64,000 nucleotides of DNA from Deltaproteobacteria bacterium RIFCSPHIGHO2_02_FULL_40_28 (GCA_001798135.1 MGRJ01000024.1:1-64000), one strand, 5' to 3'. Numbered from the stretch's first letter, positions 1 through 8,680 are shown. Translations and numbers: made by a program. The notes: generated from the letters alone by a model not told the origin.

Positions 1-65
1 GACAAAAGGAAGTGGATGGCAAATGCCATCACCGCGAGGCCACGCTGAGAGTTACATTTTACATT

Positions 66-155
66 GGAAGGGTGGCCGAGCGGTTGATGGCACCGGTCTT
101 GAAAACCGGAATACCTTAACGGGTATCGTGGGTTCAAATCCCACCCCTTCCGCCA
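66..155 (+). tRNA. tRNA-Ser(UGA)
   Basis: The acceptor stem pairs GGAAGGG (66-72) with CCCTTCC (145-151). The discriminator base is G152 and CCA is encoded at 153-155. The anticodon stem is CCGGT/ACCGG (93-97 with 105-109), and its seven-base loop places TGA at 100-102, the anticodon for UCA serine codons. The T stem is GTGGG/CCCAC (128-132 with 140-144) around TTCAAAT. A long variable arm between the anticodon and T stems is the class II hallmark of tRNA-Ser. truA starts 20 nt downstream, so the two may be co-transcribed. Confidence 0.97.
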
Positions 156-175
156 GATGGGTATGTTCTGGGCAT

Positions 176-988
176 ATGGTCAGAATTAAATTTATTGTGC
201 AGTACAAGGGTACCCATTATGTGGGTTGGCAAGTGCAGCCTAGTGGCATAACCATTCAAGCAGTTCTCCAGAAAAAACTTTATCAACTTTTGCAAGTGCC
301 CATCAATGTTATTGGCTCGGGTCGTACAGATTCGGGTGTGCATGCTCTGGCGCAGGTTTGCCATTTTGATTTGCCGTGCAAAGCTAATCCTCGTTTTTTA
401 AAAAATCTTAAATTTTTAAATCATAGTTTGAACCGTATTTTACCTCCTGATATTGCTGTGTATGAAATGAAAAAAGTTGTTTCTACCTTTCATTCACAAA
501 ATTTAGCTCAAAAAAAATGGTATGATTATTTTATTTTAAATTCATCAACTCCATCGCCTTTTCTTTCTGATTATACATGGCAAATTCCTGTGGCCTTGGA
601 TATTTTAGCCATGAAAAAAGCAGCAAAGATTTTAGAAGGTAAACATGATTTTAAAGCCTTTGCCGCTTCCGATGGTGATGCAAAAACTAGCGTGCGAAAA
701 ATTTTTCAGGTAAAAATTTCTGTTATCAAAAAACATCCCTTACTTGGTTTGGATGTTTTTGTTCAAGGTATTTTGCATCCTGGGTCAAAGTTGATAAAAA
801 TTAGTTTTTGTGGAAATGGTTTTTTAAAACACATGGTGCGTAATCTAACAGGAACTTTAGTTGATGTGGGAAAGGGTAAAATGAAGCCACTGGCTGTAAA
901 ACAAATTTTAAAATCAAGGGATAGAAAAAAAGCAGGGATAACAGCTCCTGCGCGGGGATTGGTTTTAAGAAAAGTTTTGTATCGCTAA
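176..988 (+). CDS. truA: tRNA pseudouridine(38-40) synthase TruA
   Basis: TruA converts uridines 38-40 of the tRNA anticodon arm to pseudouridine in the cytoplasm. The 270-residue product has the usual family length. It carries the signature SGRTDSGVHA, in which Asp52 is the expected catalytic nucleophile. Further matches are the N-terminal YxGTxYxGWQ-like stretch and a C-terminal FLKHMVRNLTGTL motif. The frame stays open upstream to position 23, but that extension runs through the tRNA-Ser gene, so ATG176 is chosen. The gene ends four bases before a convergent minus-strand gene, with no clear terminator hairpin between them. Confidence 0.95.
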   Translation: MVRIKFIVQYKGTHYVGWQVQPSGITIQAVLQKKLYQLLQVPINVIGSGRTDSGVHALAQVCHFDLPCKANPRFLKNLKFLNHSLNRILPPDIAVYEMKKVVSTFHSQNLAQKKWYDYFILNSSTPSPFLSDYTWQIPVALDILAMKKAAKILEGKHDFKAFAASDGDAKTSVRKIFQVKISVIKKHPLLGLDVFVQGILHPGSKLIKISFCGNGFLKHMVRNLTGTLVDVGKGKMKPLAVKQILKSRDRKKAGITAPARGLVLRKVLYR

Positions 989-992
989 TTTT

Positions 993-3098
993 TTATTTGC
1001 CATACATGTCTTTAAGGTCACCCCATTCATCTGGTTCATCATTGTTATTATCAATAATCCCCCACATGCTGCTTTTAAAGGTACTGTAACCAATCAGCTG
1101 TTTCCAAATATCAGGGGCAAGTTCTTTTAACATCATGCTAAAGGCTGCAGCACAATCATCCTGGTGGGCTGCCTTCATACCCGTGATGGTATTAACAATG
1201 AGGTTTGTCATGTCTTTTTCAGTTTGAAGGTCTGCACTTTGCATTGCCGAAATTAAACTTTTTAAATCTGCAGTTAAACTGTCTTGGGTAACACCATCGG
1301 TTGCAAAAATAAAACTGTCTCCAAAACGGCTACCATAGGCACTGGCATTAGCAAGGAGGGTGGTATAAGTTTCGTCGCTAATTTCAAGACTGCCTGCTGC
1401 TGCATCTGCACTTTCTTCTGTTTTTTCACTTTCGCTTGTGCCTCCTATGCTGGCAGTGCCTCCCAACTCTTCACAAAATCCAATCACATCTGTTAATTCT
1501 TTGGGAACACTAACGCCATTGTCTTTATAAAAATTTTGAGTTTGTAGGGCCGCCCAAAGATTTTCATCCATATCCTTCCATTTTTCTCCAGCATGTTTTC
1601 CATCAGGCGGATAAGTAAGGCCCAAGGTAAACATACCTGTGGATGTTCCATCCCCATAATCTCCTGGTCCAGCCATGGTTTCTAAAAGGGTAGAAATAAA
1701 TTTATCCATTTGAGTTCCATTTTCATGCGGAGCTTCTCCCTCATACATCATCAAGCCTTCCATTTGAGAAACGACGGGCCCTAAAAGGGTGGGCATGTTT
1801 TCCTTGGATTGAGTGGCAATTCCAAGAGTAATGTAATGAATGAGATTGGCAATATCTGCCTCAGTTAATCCCTGACTTTGCCAAGAGGCTAACAGCCCAT
1901 CAAAGAGATCAGTAGGTGATTGAGTAGGATCATCCAGATGAGTAAAAAATGTTTCAATGGCATTTTGATACGCTAATGCAAATTCGTCTTTGCTTAAACT
2001 CATCAGTTCTTCTGCATCAAAACCATATTCAGTATGCAGTCCATCAAAGGCAGCATAAGTTTCGTTAAAACCTGGTAAAATAGTGAGCTCAGTTCTGCTT
2101 GATGTGGCTGTTGTTGTAGTGTCTGTAGTTGTAGAGGTAGTTTCGGTTGCAGTTGAATCTGTTCCAGTTGTAAAGGGGTTATCAACGCTTGTACCAGAGC
2201 CATCCAACGCACTTTCCTCCAAATAACCCATATTTACCAGGTATTGAGCAAAAGAAGTATCCTCATCTCCCCAGTAACACATTTGCAGCAGTTCGGGAGG
2301 CCAGGTGTCGGCCATGGTTTTAAGATCAGCTTCTGTAATGCCACCCGTGAAAAACCAGGCTACATTTTGAGCTCCTACAAATTCTTGATAAGCATAATTT
2401 CCATCAGCATCTTCTACCTTAAAAGTGTAATTACCCGTTGTTGGATCAGATTTGACTAAGCTATAATGCCAATCGGGATCGGGACTCATAAAAAAATTAG
2501 TCAAAGAAAGGGTATCGGTTGTACGTTGTTTAAGGGCTTCATCAAGATCTGCCTGGTTTTTAACTCCGTCTAAATTAACATCTTGGGCTACAACACCATC
2601 CACAGTAAATCCTTCTTGCTCTAAGTATTCCTCATCAGAAATTTCAGAAGAAAAAGGATTAGCTGCACCTCCTTGTACATTGTAGGTGTAGGTTCCCCCA
2701 TCAAGAGTAACTGTGGCAGACGAAAGCTGGGTATCACCATCGATATCTTTGTTGTACTTGGCAAGATCGGAGTTAACTGTGGCTACAAGTTCATCATCTG
2801 TTTCAAGAGAGGTAAGCATTTCTTGAATGGTGTCTAGATATTCGGCATTTGTGAGGGCCATCTCTTGACTTAAGTCAGCCCTTTGCTGGTCTTCTAGGCC
2901 ATCTTCTAAATCTTTTAAATAGGTGGTAGCTGAATCAAAAGATTCTTCAATCTCTTTAATTTTATCGGCACGTTCTGTTTCAGAAAGCCCTTCTAAGTTA
3001 GTCTGGATTTCAGTTTCTTTTTGAGTCTCAGTGAAACTGGTCCATTCCTCAATACTATGCCCTAAAATTGTTGGTTCTGATCCCATAGCCTTACCCAT
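993..3098 (-). CDS. Acidic modular protein with a WPPELL domain, function unknown
   Basis: No family is recognised. The product is large (701 residues from ATG3098; the frame stays open to ATG3158), acidic and lacks an obvious signal peptide or membrane segment. A helical, Glu-rich N-terminal region precedes an EF-hand or dockerin-like loop (DVNLDGVKNQADLDE, starting near residue 173 from ATG3098). A domain of about 80 residues ending in TWPPELL follows, then a Ser/Thr-only linker, then a mostly helical C-terminal half. The divergent neighbour at 3333 has the same helical N-terminus and a recognisable copy of the WPPELL domain. ATG3098 is preferred because aligning the two N-termini (HxIE, later LSxxER) leaves the extra residues unmatched. 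A surface or secreted role is possible but not shown. Confidence 0.6.
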   Translation of the reverse strand: MGKAMGSEPTILGHSIEEWTSFTETQKETEIQTNLEGLSETERADKIKEIEESFDSATTYLKDLEDGLEDQQRADLSQEMALTNAEYLDTIQEMLTSLETDDELVATVNSDLAKYNKDIDGDTQLSSATVTLDGGTYTYNVQGGAANPFSSEISDEEYLEQEGFTVDGVVAQDVNLDGVKNQADLDEALKQRTTDTLSLTNFFMSPDPDWHYSLVKSDPTTGNYTFKVEDADGNYAYQEFVGAQNVAWFFTGGITEADLKTMADTWPPELLQMCYWGDEDTSFAQYLVNMGYLEESALDGSGTSVDNPFTTGTDSTATETTSTTTDTTTTATSSRTELTILPGFNETYAAFDGLHTEYGFDAEELMSLSKDEFALAYQNAIETFFTHLDDPTQSPTDLFDGLLASWQSQGLTEADIANLIHYITLGIATQSKENMPTLLGPVVSQMEGLMMYEGEAPHENGTQMDKFISTLLETMAGPGDYGDGTSTGMFTLGLTYPPDGKHAGEKWKDMDENLWAALQTQNFYKDNGVSVPKELTDVIGFCEELGGTASIGGTSESEKTEESADAAAGSLEISDETYTTLLANASAYGSRFGDSFIFATDGVTQDSLTADLKSLISAMQSADLQTEKDMTNLIVNTITGMKAAHQDDCAAAFSMMLKELAPDIWKQLIGYSTFKSSMWGIIDNNNDEPDEWGDLKDMYGK

Positions 3099-3332
3099 CT
3101 CTATGCTGTGCAATCTTAATGCCAAAAAAATGAAGTGTAACCCATTGAAATTAAACATGTTATAATCTAGGGGGTGTCAAAATATTAGATAAATCAGGGC
3201 TTTTTATCTTCAAAATGAAAGCAAGATCGCCAAAAATATGAACTAAAAAATCACACTCATTTTATAAGCTATTGTTAAGTAATGATTTTTTTAAATCTAC
3301 CTTTGGCACTTAAATTGCTCCTTTAGAAAAGA

Positions 3333-4097
3333 ATGACAGATCTTCAAGTTACATATGATGTTCCTCACTTGATTGAAATGGATGAGGAGCAATTGCAAAT
3401 TGTTTTAGATCAGGCTTGGAAGGATTTAAGTGTTGAAGAGCGGGAGGTAGCCAAAGAAGACCTGATCAATGAAATGGCAAGCTATAGGCAAGGCTATACG
3501 GATGATTCTATAGCTGTTTCTCAAGATGTTTCTGCTGCTCAGACGGATGATGATTTACTCATGCAATTAGAAATAGCCATCAGTGTTGTTGAAAATTATG
3601 GATTGGAAGAAGCAGAATCCACAGGAACAGTAGGGGCACGGCGCGCCGTGCCCCTACTTAATCCTCAGGCCATTGGAGATTTAGAACTTTTAGGTCAAAC
3701 CGAGGAAATGGTGTTGACGGGGGCGGCAGATGAAGTGGTTAGTATTAACCCAGAGAGCCAACAATTTTGGAGTTTATTGGCTTATAATCCACAAGAAGAT
3801 TTTATAAGTTTCAAGGTTGTAGATGAAATGGGTGGAGAAAGTGTGATGACTTTTAAACATGCGGGGTTGGCTCAATTTCAATTTGGGAAAAATGCTATTA
3901 ACGAAGAGCAAATTGCAGAATTTCAAGCCAGTTGGCCACCCGAACTTTTAGGGCGGTCTACTTGGGACGGAATGCCTTTAGCTAATAATCCTGATTTATC
4001 AGTTCCTCCTCCTCAGACAGATGAAGATGTTCAAGAAGCCGTAGACGAAACAGAAGAATCAGCAAACACAGAAGAAACCACAGAAACAAATAGTTAA
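3333..4097 (+). CDS. Shorter paralogue of the divergent WPPELL-domain protein, function unknown
   Basis: This is a 254-residue acidic protein of unknown function. Its N-terminal helical part (LSVEEREVAKEDL, then TDDDLLMQLE near residue 71) resembles the same region of the divergent gene. Residues 141-212 repeat the shared domain: an aromatic strand, a D/E-rich strand, then an EEQIAEFQASWPPELL helix and a W-D/E-D/G turn. It lacks the EF-hand loop and the long C-terminal half. Residues 100-109 (VGARRAVPLL) are encoded by a perfect 28-nt palindrome that looks inserted in frame. The C-terminus is a Glu/Thr-rich tail. No signal peptide is seen, and a function cannot be assigned. Confidence 0.6.
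   Translation: MTDLQVTYDVPHLIEMDEEQLQIVLDQAWKDLSVEEREVAKEDLINEMASYRQGYTDDSIAVSQDVSAAQTDDDLLMQLEIAISVVENYGLEEAESTGTVGARRAVPLLNPQAIGDLELLGQTEEMVLTGAADEVVSINPESQQFWSLLAYNPQEDFISFKVVDEMGGESVMTFKHAGLAQFQFGKNAINEEQIAEFQASWPPELLGRSTWDGMPLANNPDLSVPPPQTDEDVQEAVDETEESANTEETTETNS
3630..3657. repeat. 28-nt perfect palindrome inside a coding region
   Basis: The sequence GTAGGGGCACGGCG is followed immediately by its exact reverse complement. It lies in frame in the gene at 3333 and encodes VGARRAVPLL. The outer GTAGGGGC / GCCCCTAC ends are shared with the repeats at 4124-4270 and 4570-4640, which marks it as a short member of the same REP-like family. Confidence 0.85.
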
Positions 4098-4123
4098 CAC
4101 AAATTAAAACTAACATAGCAATT

Positions 4124-4270
4124 GTAGGGGCTTACTTCCAAACCCATTCCTACATTGTCATCCCTGCACTCATTGTCATCCCTGCGAAGGCAGGGATCCA
4201 TCTTAAATTCAAAGATGGATTCCCACTTTCGTGGGAATGACAGAAGGGCAGGTTTAGAACCTGCCCCTAC
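4124..4270. repeat. Composite REP-like intergenic repeat cluster
   Basis: The cluster starts with GTAGGGGC and ends with CCTGCCCCTAC, the inverted form. Its right end holds the hairpin GGCAGGTT-tag-AACCTGCC (4247-4265). Nested inside is a second, unrelated inverted repeat bounded by TGTCAT and ATGACA. Within that repeat are hairpins TCCCTGC-gaag-GCAGGGA (4179-4196), ATCCATCTT/AAGATGGAT (4196-4204 with 4212-4220) and TCCCAC-tttc-GTGGGA. Such TCATTCCC-type palindromes are widespread non-autonomous bacterial repeats. This fills most of the 235-nt gap between the flanking genes, and no promoter was recognised in it. Confidence 0.8.
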
Positions 4271-4341
4271 TCAAGAAAAGGGGGATTATTTTTCCTTAAG
4301 ATAGAACCCCAGTTGAATTTTTAGTTTATCTCTTGTATATC

Positions 4342-5727
4342 ATGCTTATGAGGCGATGGTTTTTGGTGGTGTTTTTTAGTTTTGTTTTATCTTGCCAGGG
4401 TTATGAAGAAGCCCAGATGGGAAATAAGGGTTTTGCTAAGTATGAAAAAAAAGAGGAAGTTGCAAAAGAAGAAAAAGAAGAAGTTAAAATTGATGAAGGG
4501 TTAGAAGTTCCTGCCACAGAAGAAGCAATCGCAAAAGAAGAACCCATTCCAGAAACAAAACCAGCAATCGTAGGGGCGGGTTCCAAACCCGCCAACAAAT
4601 CAACCATCAATGCCGGGGCAGGTTTAGAACCTGCCTCTACAATAGAAATGTCGTGGCAGGAGGTTCTAACTCCTCTTCTTGGCCCTTCAGGACGAATGAA
4701 CTTAGATGGAAATATTTTAAAGGTAGAATTAAAAAACCAAAATCCACTTTCCGAAAATCAATTTGCTGTTCATCTTCTTGGTTTAGCTAACAAAGCCTAT
4801 GAGCTTAATCCTCCTTTTAAAATTATTATGGTAGAAGGGTGGAGTGTGGATGCAACGAAGATCAGTGCCCGAATTTATTTGGCTGATGTTAAAGAATTTT
4901 TAGATCAAAGAATTTCGCAGCCCGAATTAATTCGGCGTTTTGGTATTGAAGTTCGTGAAACTGTAACCTCACTTAAAGCAAAAATTAAAGTTTTTCGTGC
5001 GCAAGGTAATTTTGAAGAAAGTAGGATCAATTTAAAAAAATGGCTCGCTCTAGAACCACATTCTGTTATGGCTCTTTCTCTTTTAGGTAATGTGAACCGT
5101 GATGATAAAAAATATTGGGATGCCATTGATGCCTATAAAAAAATTATAGAAATTAATTCTAACAGTCTTTTTGCCTTTCATAACCTTGGTTTTTGTTATG
5201 CAAAGGTGGGGGCCTATGATGAAGCAGCTAAGGCCTATGGCCAGGCTCTTAGTCTTTATCCCAAGGGGATTTTTTTAATAAAACAATTGGCAGAAACTTA
5301 TGCTCGTTTGGGAGATTTTAACGGGGCCATGGTATGGATTAACAAGGGCCGCGAGGTGGAAGCTCATTCTGATTTTTGGTTGATTGAAGGAAATCTGTAT
5401 CGTGATCAAAAAAAATATCAGGAAGCCAAACTGGCTTACCAGAAGGCCATGGAAATGGCTCCCACAGATCCTAAAATTCTTTTTAATTTGATCTTAGTGG
5501 AATTAGAAAACAAGGCTTACGAAGATGCAAAAAAACACTATGCTGATTTAAAACAAAAAGAAGCAACCTATGCTTCTGAACTTGCAGTGGTTTCTCTTTT
5601 TAAGGAAGCACCCGTAGATCAACCCCCATCAGTAAAAAAAGATATTCCAGTTGTTCCCGCACCAGCCCCGGAAGCAACACCAGAATCCAGTAGCGACGGG
5701 GTTTTAGAGGAGACTCATGCGTATTAG
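4342..5727 (+). CDS. TPR-repeat lipoprotein
   Basis: A basic start, a hydrophobic segment and the lipobox VLSC (Cys18 counted from ATG4342) indicate a lipoprotein anchored in the envelope. A Lys/Glu/Pro-rich linker follows. The C-terminal half holds about five tetratricopeptide repeats (from roughly residue 235), typical of scaffolds for protein-protein contacts. TTG4333, ATG4342 and ATG4348 are all possible starts and none has a convincing ribosome site. Residues 77 to about 100 are encoded by a GTAGGGGC-family repeat inserted in frame in the linker. The 3' end overlaps the next gene by 11 nt, suggesting co-expression. Its partner or substrate is unknown. Confidence 0.75.
   Translation: MLMRRWFLVVFFSFVLSCQGYEEAQMGNKGFAKYEKKEEVAKEEKEEVKIDEGLEVPATEEAIAKEEPIPETKPAIVGAGSKPANKSTINAGAGLEPASTIEMSWQEVLTPLLGPSGRMNLDGNILKVELKNQNPLSENQFAVHLLGLANKAYELNPPFKIIMVEGWSVDATKISARIYLADVKEFLDQRISQPELIRRFGIEVRETVTSLKAKIKVFRAQGNFEESRINLKKWLALEPHSVMALSLLGNVNRDDKKYWDAIDAYKKIIEINSNSLFAFHNLGFCYAKVGAYDEAAKAYGQALSLYPKGIFLIKQLAETYARLGDFNGAMVWINKGREVEAHSDFWLIEGNLYRDQKKYQEAKLAYQKAMEMAPTDPKILFNLILVELENKAYEDAKKHYADLKQKEATYASELAVVSLFKEAPVDQPPSVKKDIPVVPAPAPEATPESSSDGVLEETHAY
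4570..4640. repeat. REP-like double hairpin inside the TPR lipoprotein gene
   Basis: The 71-nt element begins GTAGGGGC and ends GCCTCTAC, an inverted repeat with one mismatch. It contains two hairpins: GGCGGGTT-cca-AACCCGCC (4575-4593) and GGCAGGTT-tag-AACCTGCC (4617-4635). The second is identical to the hairpin at 4247-4265. Read in the gene frame it encodes a VGAGSKPA...GAGLEPAS-like peptide in a low-complexity linker, so the reading frame survives. Confidence 0.85.
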
Positions 5728-6019
5728 TAGCATCATGATGGGATTTATTTTAACCCTTTTATCTATACGGGTTTTGGCTACAGTAGGTCCGGTAGATCCA
5801 GGGTCCTCTACTTCCCCGTCTGCGGAAAGTAATTCTTCTGAAAAAAAAATTGATCTTCCTTACCAGCCCGCTGAAGAAAAAAAGAAGAAAGAAGCTCCTG
5901 TGATTAAGAAAGAAGAAGCTTCCAAGATTGCCCCAGCCCCACCACCTCCTGTGGTTTTACCCTTTATTCTTTCTAAATGGCCTGAAAATATTGGTGCGCC
6001 TGATCCAGAGGGATTCTAG
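5717..6019 (+). CDS. Small exported Lys/Pro-rich protein, function unknown
   Basis: The 100-residue product begins with a plausible signal peptide (MRISSIMMGFILTLLSIRVLA, cleavage likely after VLA). The remainder is low-complexity: Ser-rich, then Lys/Glu-rich, then APAPPPPVV. No domain is recognised. It overlaps the end of the TPR lipoprotein gene by 11 nt, so the two are probably translated together and may act in the same envelope structure. Composition resembles spacer regions of periplasmic proteins. The 3' end is followed closely by trpS. Confidence 0.5.
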   Translation: MRISSIMMGFILTLLSIRVLATVGPVDPGSSTSPSAESNSSEKKIDLPYQPAEEKKKKEAPVIKKEEASKIAPAPPPPVVLPFILSKWPENIGAPDPEGF

Positions 6020-6065
6020 ACTTCTATTGACGCTGATACTTCCCTTTGGTAGCGTTTTAAAAAAC

Positions 6066-7079
6066 ATGACGAAACCCCACAAGGAAGTTGTTGTTTCTGG
6101 CATGCGCCCCACAGGCAAACTGCATTTGGGGCATTTTTTTGGGGTTCTTAAAAATTGGCGGGAATTACAAAAAAATTATATCTGTTATTTTTTTGTAGCC
6201 GATTGGCATAGCCTCACTACCGAATATGCTCAAACAGAGGTCATTCAAAAAAGCATTACCGATATCGTTATTGACTGGTTAGCAGCGGGGATTAATCCAG
6301 ATCAAGCTGTTCTTTTTGTTCAATCTCAAGTTCCAGAGCATGCTGAACTTCATCTTTTGCTTTCTATGATTACCCCTCTTAGTTGGTTGGAGAGAGTTCC
6401 TAGTTACAAGGAATTAAAACAAGAGAACAAAATAAAAGATCTCTCTACCTATGGCTTTTTGGGGTATCCACTTTTGCAAACTTCCGATGTTGCTATCTAC
6501 AAGGCCAAGCATATTCCTGTAGGGCAAGATCAGGTGGCTCATATTGAATTAGCACGTGAAATTATCCGCCGTTTTGCACATCTTTATTCAACAAATATTC
6601 TTCTGGAACCTAGGGCCCTTTTAACTCAGGGTGCTAAAATTTTAGGAACTGATGGACGAAAAATGTCCAAGAGTTATGATAATTGTGTTTATCTTTCTGA
6701 CTCAGTTGAAACAGCTCATAAAAAGTTTATGGCCTACATCACCGATCCACAAAGAATGCGCAGACAGGATCCAGGAAATCCAGATGTTTGTCCCATTTAT
6801 GGTTTTCATCAATTAGTAACCCCATTGGGGCAAGTGGAAGAAATAAACAAGGGATGTCGATCGGCGGCCATTGGTTGTGTTGATTGCAAAAAAAATCTTC
6901 TCACTCATCTTAATGCATCTTTAGAAGAGTTTAGAGATAAAAGAAAAGCATTAGAAAAAAATCCCAAGGTGGTTTACGATATTCTCAAGGAAGGTTCATT
7001 AAAGGCTTCCAAGGTAGCAGCAGCAACCTTGAGAGAGGTAAGAAGTGCCATGGGCATGGAGGGATATGCTTCAAAATAA
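6066..7079 (+). CDS. trpS: Tryptophanyl-tRNA synthetase
   Basis: This cytoplasmic class I synthetase charges tRNA-Trp. The 337-residue product matches the bacterial family length. It shows the HIGH-type motif GKLHLGHF (residues 17-24) and an intact KMSKS at 199-203. The GMRPTGKLHLGH context and the GQDQVAHIEL segment are typical of TrpRS. The frame is open far upstream, but ATG6066 gives the standard N-terminus just before VVSGMRPTG. The last 14 nt overlap the scpA start, linking it to the scpAB genes. Confidence 0.95.
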   Translation: MTKPHKEVVVSGMRPTGKLHLGHFFGVLKNWRELQKNYICYFFVADWHSLTTEYAQTEVIQKSITDIVIDWLAAGINPDQAVLFVQSQVPEHAELHLLLSMITPLSWLERVPSYKELKQENKIKDLSTYGFLGYPLLQTSDVAIYKAKHIPVGQDQVAHIELAREIIRRFAHLYSTNILLEPRALLTQGAKILGTDGRKMSKSYDNCVYLSDSVETAHKKFMAYITDPQRMRRQDPGNPDVCPIYGFHQLVTPLGQVEEINKGCRSAAIGCVDCKKNLLTHLNASLEEFRDKRKALEKNPKVVYDILKEGSLKASKVAAATLREVRSAMGMEGYASK

Positions 7080-7827
7080 CGAAAATTGTACAATCTCTCT
7101 TGAAATTTTTGAGGGCCCCTTGGATTTGCTTATTTATTTAATTCGCAAGGACGACTTAGACATTTACGATATTCCCATTTCAGGCATTTTGGAACAATAT
7201 CAAAATTATCTTGGTGTATTAGAAGAACTAGACATTGACGTAGCTGGGGAATTTATTCTCATGGCCTCGGAGTTGGCTCATATCAAATCCAAGATGCTTC
7301 TTTTTGGAAAAAATGAGGAAGAAGAGGAAGATGATCCCCGCGCTGATTTAATAGCCAGACTTGTAGAATATCAAAGATATAAATTTGCTTCTGGGTGGTT
7401 GCTTCAAAGAAATATTTTAGGACGTGATGTTTTTAAGCGTCCGCCTGTCCAAGAGCCCGCAGTGATAGAAGAGGAAGAGCTTTCCATAGAACCTTTTGCC
7501 CTCATTAGCAAATTTAGTGAAATTTTAAAAAAAGCACCACGTCATCAGGTTCATGAAATTGAAATGGAAAGAATTTCGGTAACCGAAAGAATTTATCAAA
7601 TTGTTGAAACTCTTAAAAATAATGCAGACATCGATTTTGAATTTCTTTTTCAAGAAAAAACACGTTCTGAAATGGTGGTTACTTTTTTGGCCATTCTTGA
7701 AATGGCCAAACTTAAAATGATCCGTATTTTTCAGGTGGAGCATTTTGGCACCATTCGCTTAAGCCGATCTATGCAAGTGGGTGATATGGAAGAGATGCAA
7801 ATTCCAAAAGATACCATCATCCAATAG
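7066..7827 (+). CDS. scpA: Segregation and condensation protein A (kleisin)
   Basis: ScpA is the kleisin that bridges the two SMC heads and binds ScpB in the chromosome-condensing SMC complex. The 253-residue product has the family N-terminus, EIFEGPLDLLIYLIRKDDLDIYDIPI in outline, and the AGEFILMASELAHIKSKMLL helix that contacts the SMC neck. The C-terminal winged-helix portion (VTFLAILEMAKL) is also present. ATG7066 is favoured over GTG7045 because a GGAGGG lies at 7058-7063. It is followed by scpB after 10 nt. Confidence 0.92.
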   Translation: MLQNNENCTISLEIFEGPLDLLIYLIRKDDLDIYDIPISGILEQYQNYLGVLEELDIDVAGEFILMASELAHIKSKMLLFGKNEEEEEDDPRADLIARLVEYQRYKFASGWLLQRNILGRDVFKRPPVQEPAVIEEEELSIEPFALISKFSEILKKAPRHQVHEIEMERISVTERIYQIVETLKNNADIDFEFLFQEKTRSEMVVTFLAILEMAKLKMIRIFQVEHFGTIRLSRSMQVGDMEEMQIPKDTIIQ

Positions 7828-7837
7828 AGGAGGAATT

Positions 7838-8680
7838 ATGGAAAAAAATCAACTGAGAGCCATTATCGAAGCCATGTTATTTATTTCTACCGAACCTATT
7901 TCGGTTGGAGAAATTAAAACCATTTTGAATAAAAAAGAAACTGATGAAAATTTTTCTGAAGTCCCAGACGAAAGTTCTCCTGAAGTTTTAGTAGAAGAAG
8001 CAGCAGGGGATCAATTAAAAGCTCGTCAGCAAGCACTTGAATCTGAAATTTCACAAGCTGAAATTAAGGAGATTCTCATAGATATGAGAACAGATTATCA
8101 AGCTGAATCAAAAGGATTTGAGCTGGTAGAAGTAGCCAAGGGATATCAGTTTAGAACTAAATTATCTCTTACCTCTTATTTGCGTGCTATGAGTAAAGCC
8201 AGTAAGCCAAAGCTTTCGGCTCCTGCCATGGAAACTTTAGCCATTGTTGCCTATCAACAACCTTTAAGCCGCACGCGTATCGAAGAAATTCGTGGTGTAG
8301 ATACGGGAGGGGTTGTTAAAACCTTGTTGGATCGTGATTTAGTTAAAATTGTAGGACGCAGTGAAGAACCCGGAAGGCCCATTTTGTATGGCACGACTAA
8401 ATTTTTTCTAGAAGCCTTTGGCTTGGTAACACTTAAAGACCTGCCAACCTTAAAAGATTTGGAAGCTCTGGCCCAGGTTTCTCAATCTGGAGCACAAAAT
8501 ACTGAGAGTGAACCCAGAGAAGAAATAGAAGAACCCTTTGAAACTGTTTTTGAAACCAATGAAGGTTCTGATGAACTGATTACCGAGCTTGAAAGCTCAA
8601 TGAAACATCTCAAAGATATTGAAACCACTATTTTTGATGAAAACCAACCTGCTGATATTGCTTCTCCACCCAAGCCGTGA
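7838..8680 (+). CDS. scpB: Segregation and condensation protein B
   Basis: ScpB is the winged-helix partner of ScpA in the SMC condensin. The start ATG7838 has a strong AGGAGGA ribosome site just upstream. The N-terminal IIEAMLFISTEPIS and the central PAMETLAIVAYQQPLSRTRIEEIRGVD motifs are diagnostic. At 280 residues it is longer than usual. The excess comes from a Glu-rich insertion (about residues 30-75) between the first helices and from an acidic C-terminal tail after the conserved KFFLEAFGL. The last four bases overlap the start of the pseudouridine synthase gene. Confidence 0.93.
   Translation: MEKNQLRAIIEAMLFISTEPISVGEIKTILNKKETDENFSEVPDESSPEVLVEEAAGDQLKARQQALESEISQAEIKEILIDMRTDYQAESKGFELVEVAKGYQFRTKLSLTSYLRAMSKASKPKLSAPAMETLAIVAYQQPLSRTRIEEIRGVDTGGVVKTLLDRDLVKIVGRSEEPGRPILYGTTKFFLEAFGLVTLKDLPTLKDLEALAQVSQSGAQNTESEPREEIEEPFETVFETNEGSDELITELESSMKHLKDIETTIFDENQPADIASPPKP

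Noticed and set aside
1-48. Open stretch in frame 1 ending in TGA, possible tail of an upstream gene
   Set aside because: Only about 15 codons are visible, no family could be recognised, and all three frames are open here.
23-175. Upstream extension of the truA reading frame
   Set aside because: It runs through the tRNA-Ser gene at 66-155, and truA begins normally at ATG176.
3152-3180. Promoter from TTGACA (3175-3180, minus strand) for the large WPPELL gene
   Set aside because: No acceptable -10 box lies 16-18 nt downstream, and the TATAAC present is too close to the -35.
4124-4270. CRISPR-like array
   Set aside because: The repeats are nested inverted repeats with no regularly spaced direct copies or spacers, and no cas genes occur.
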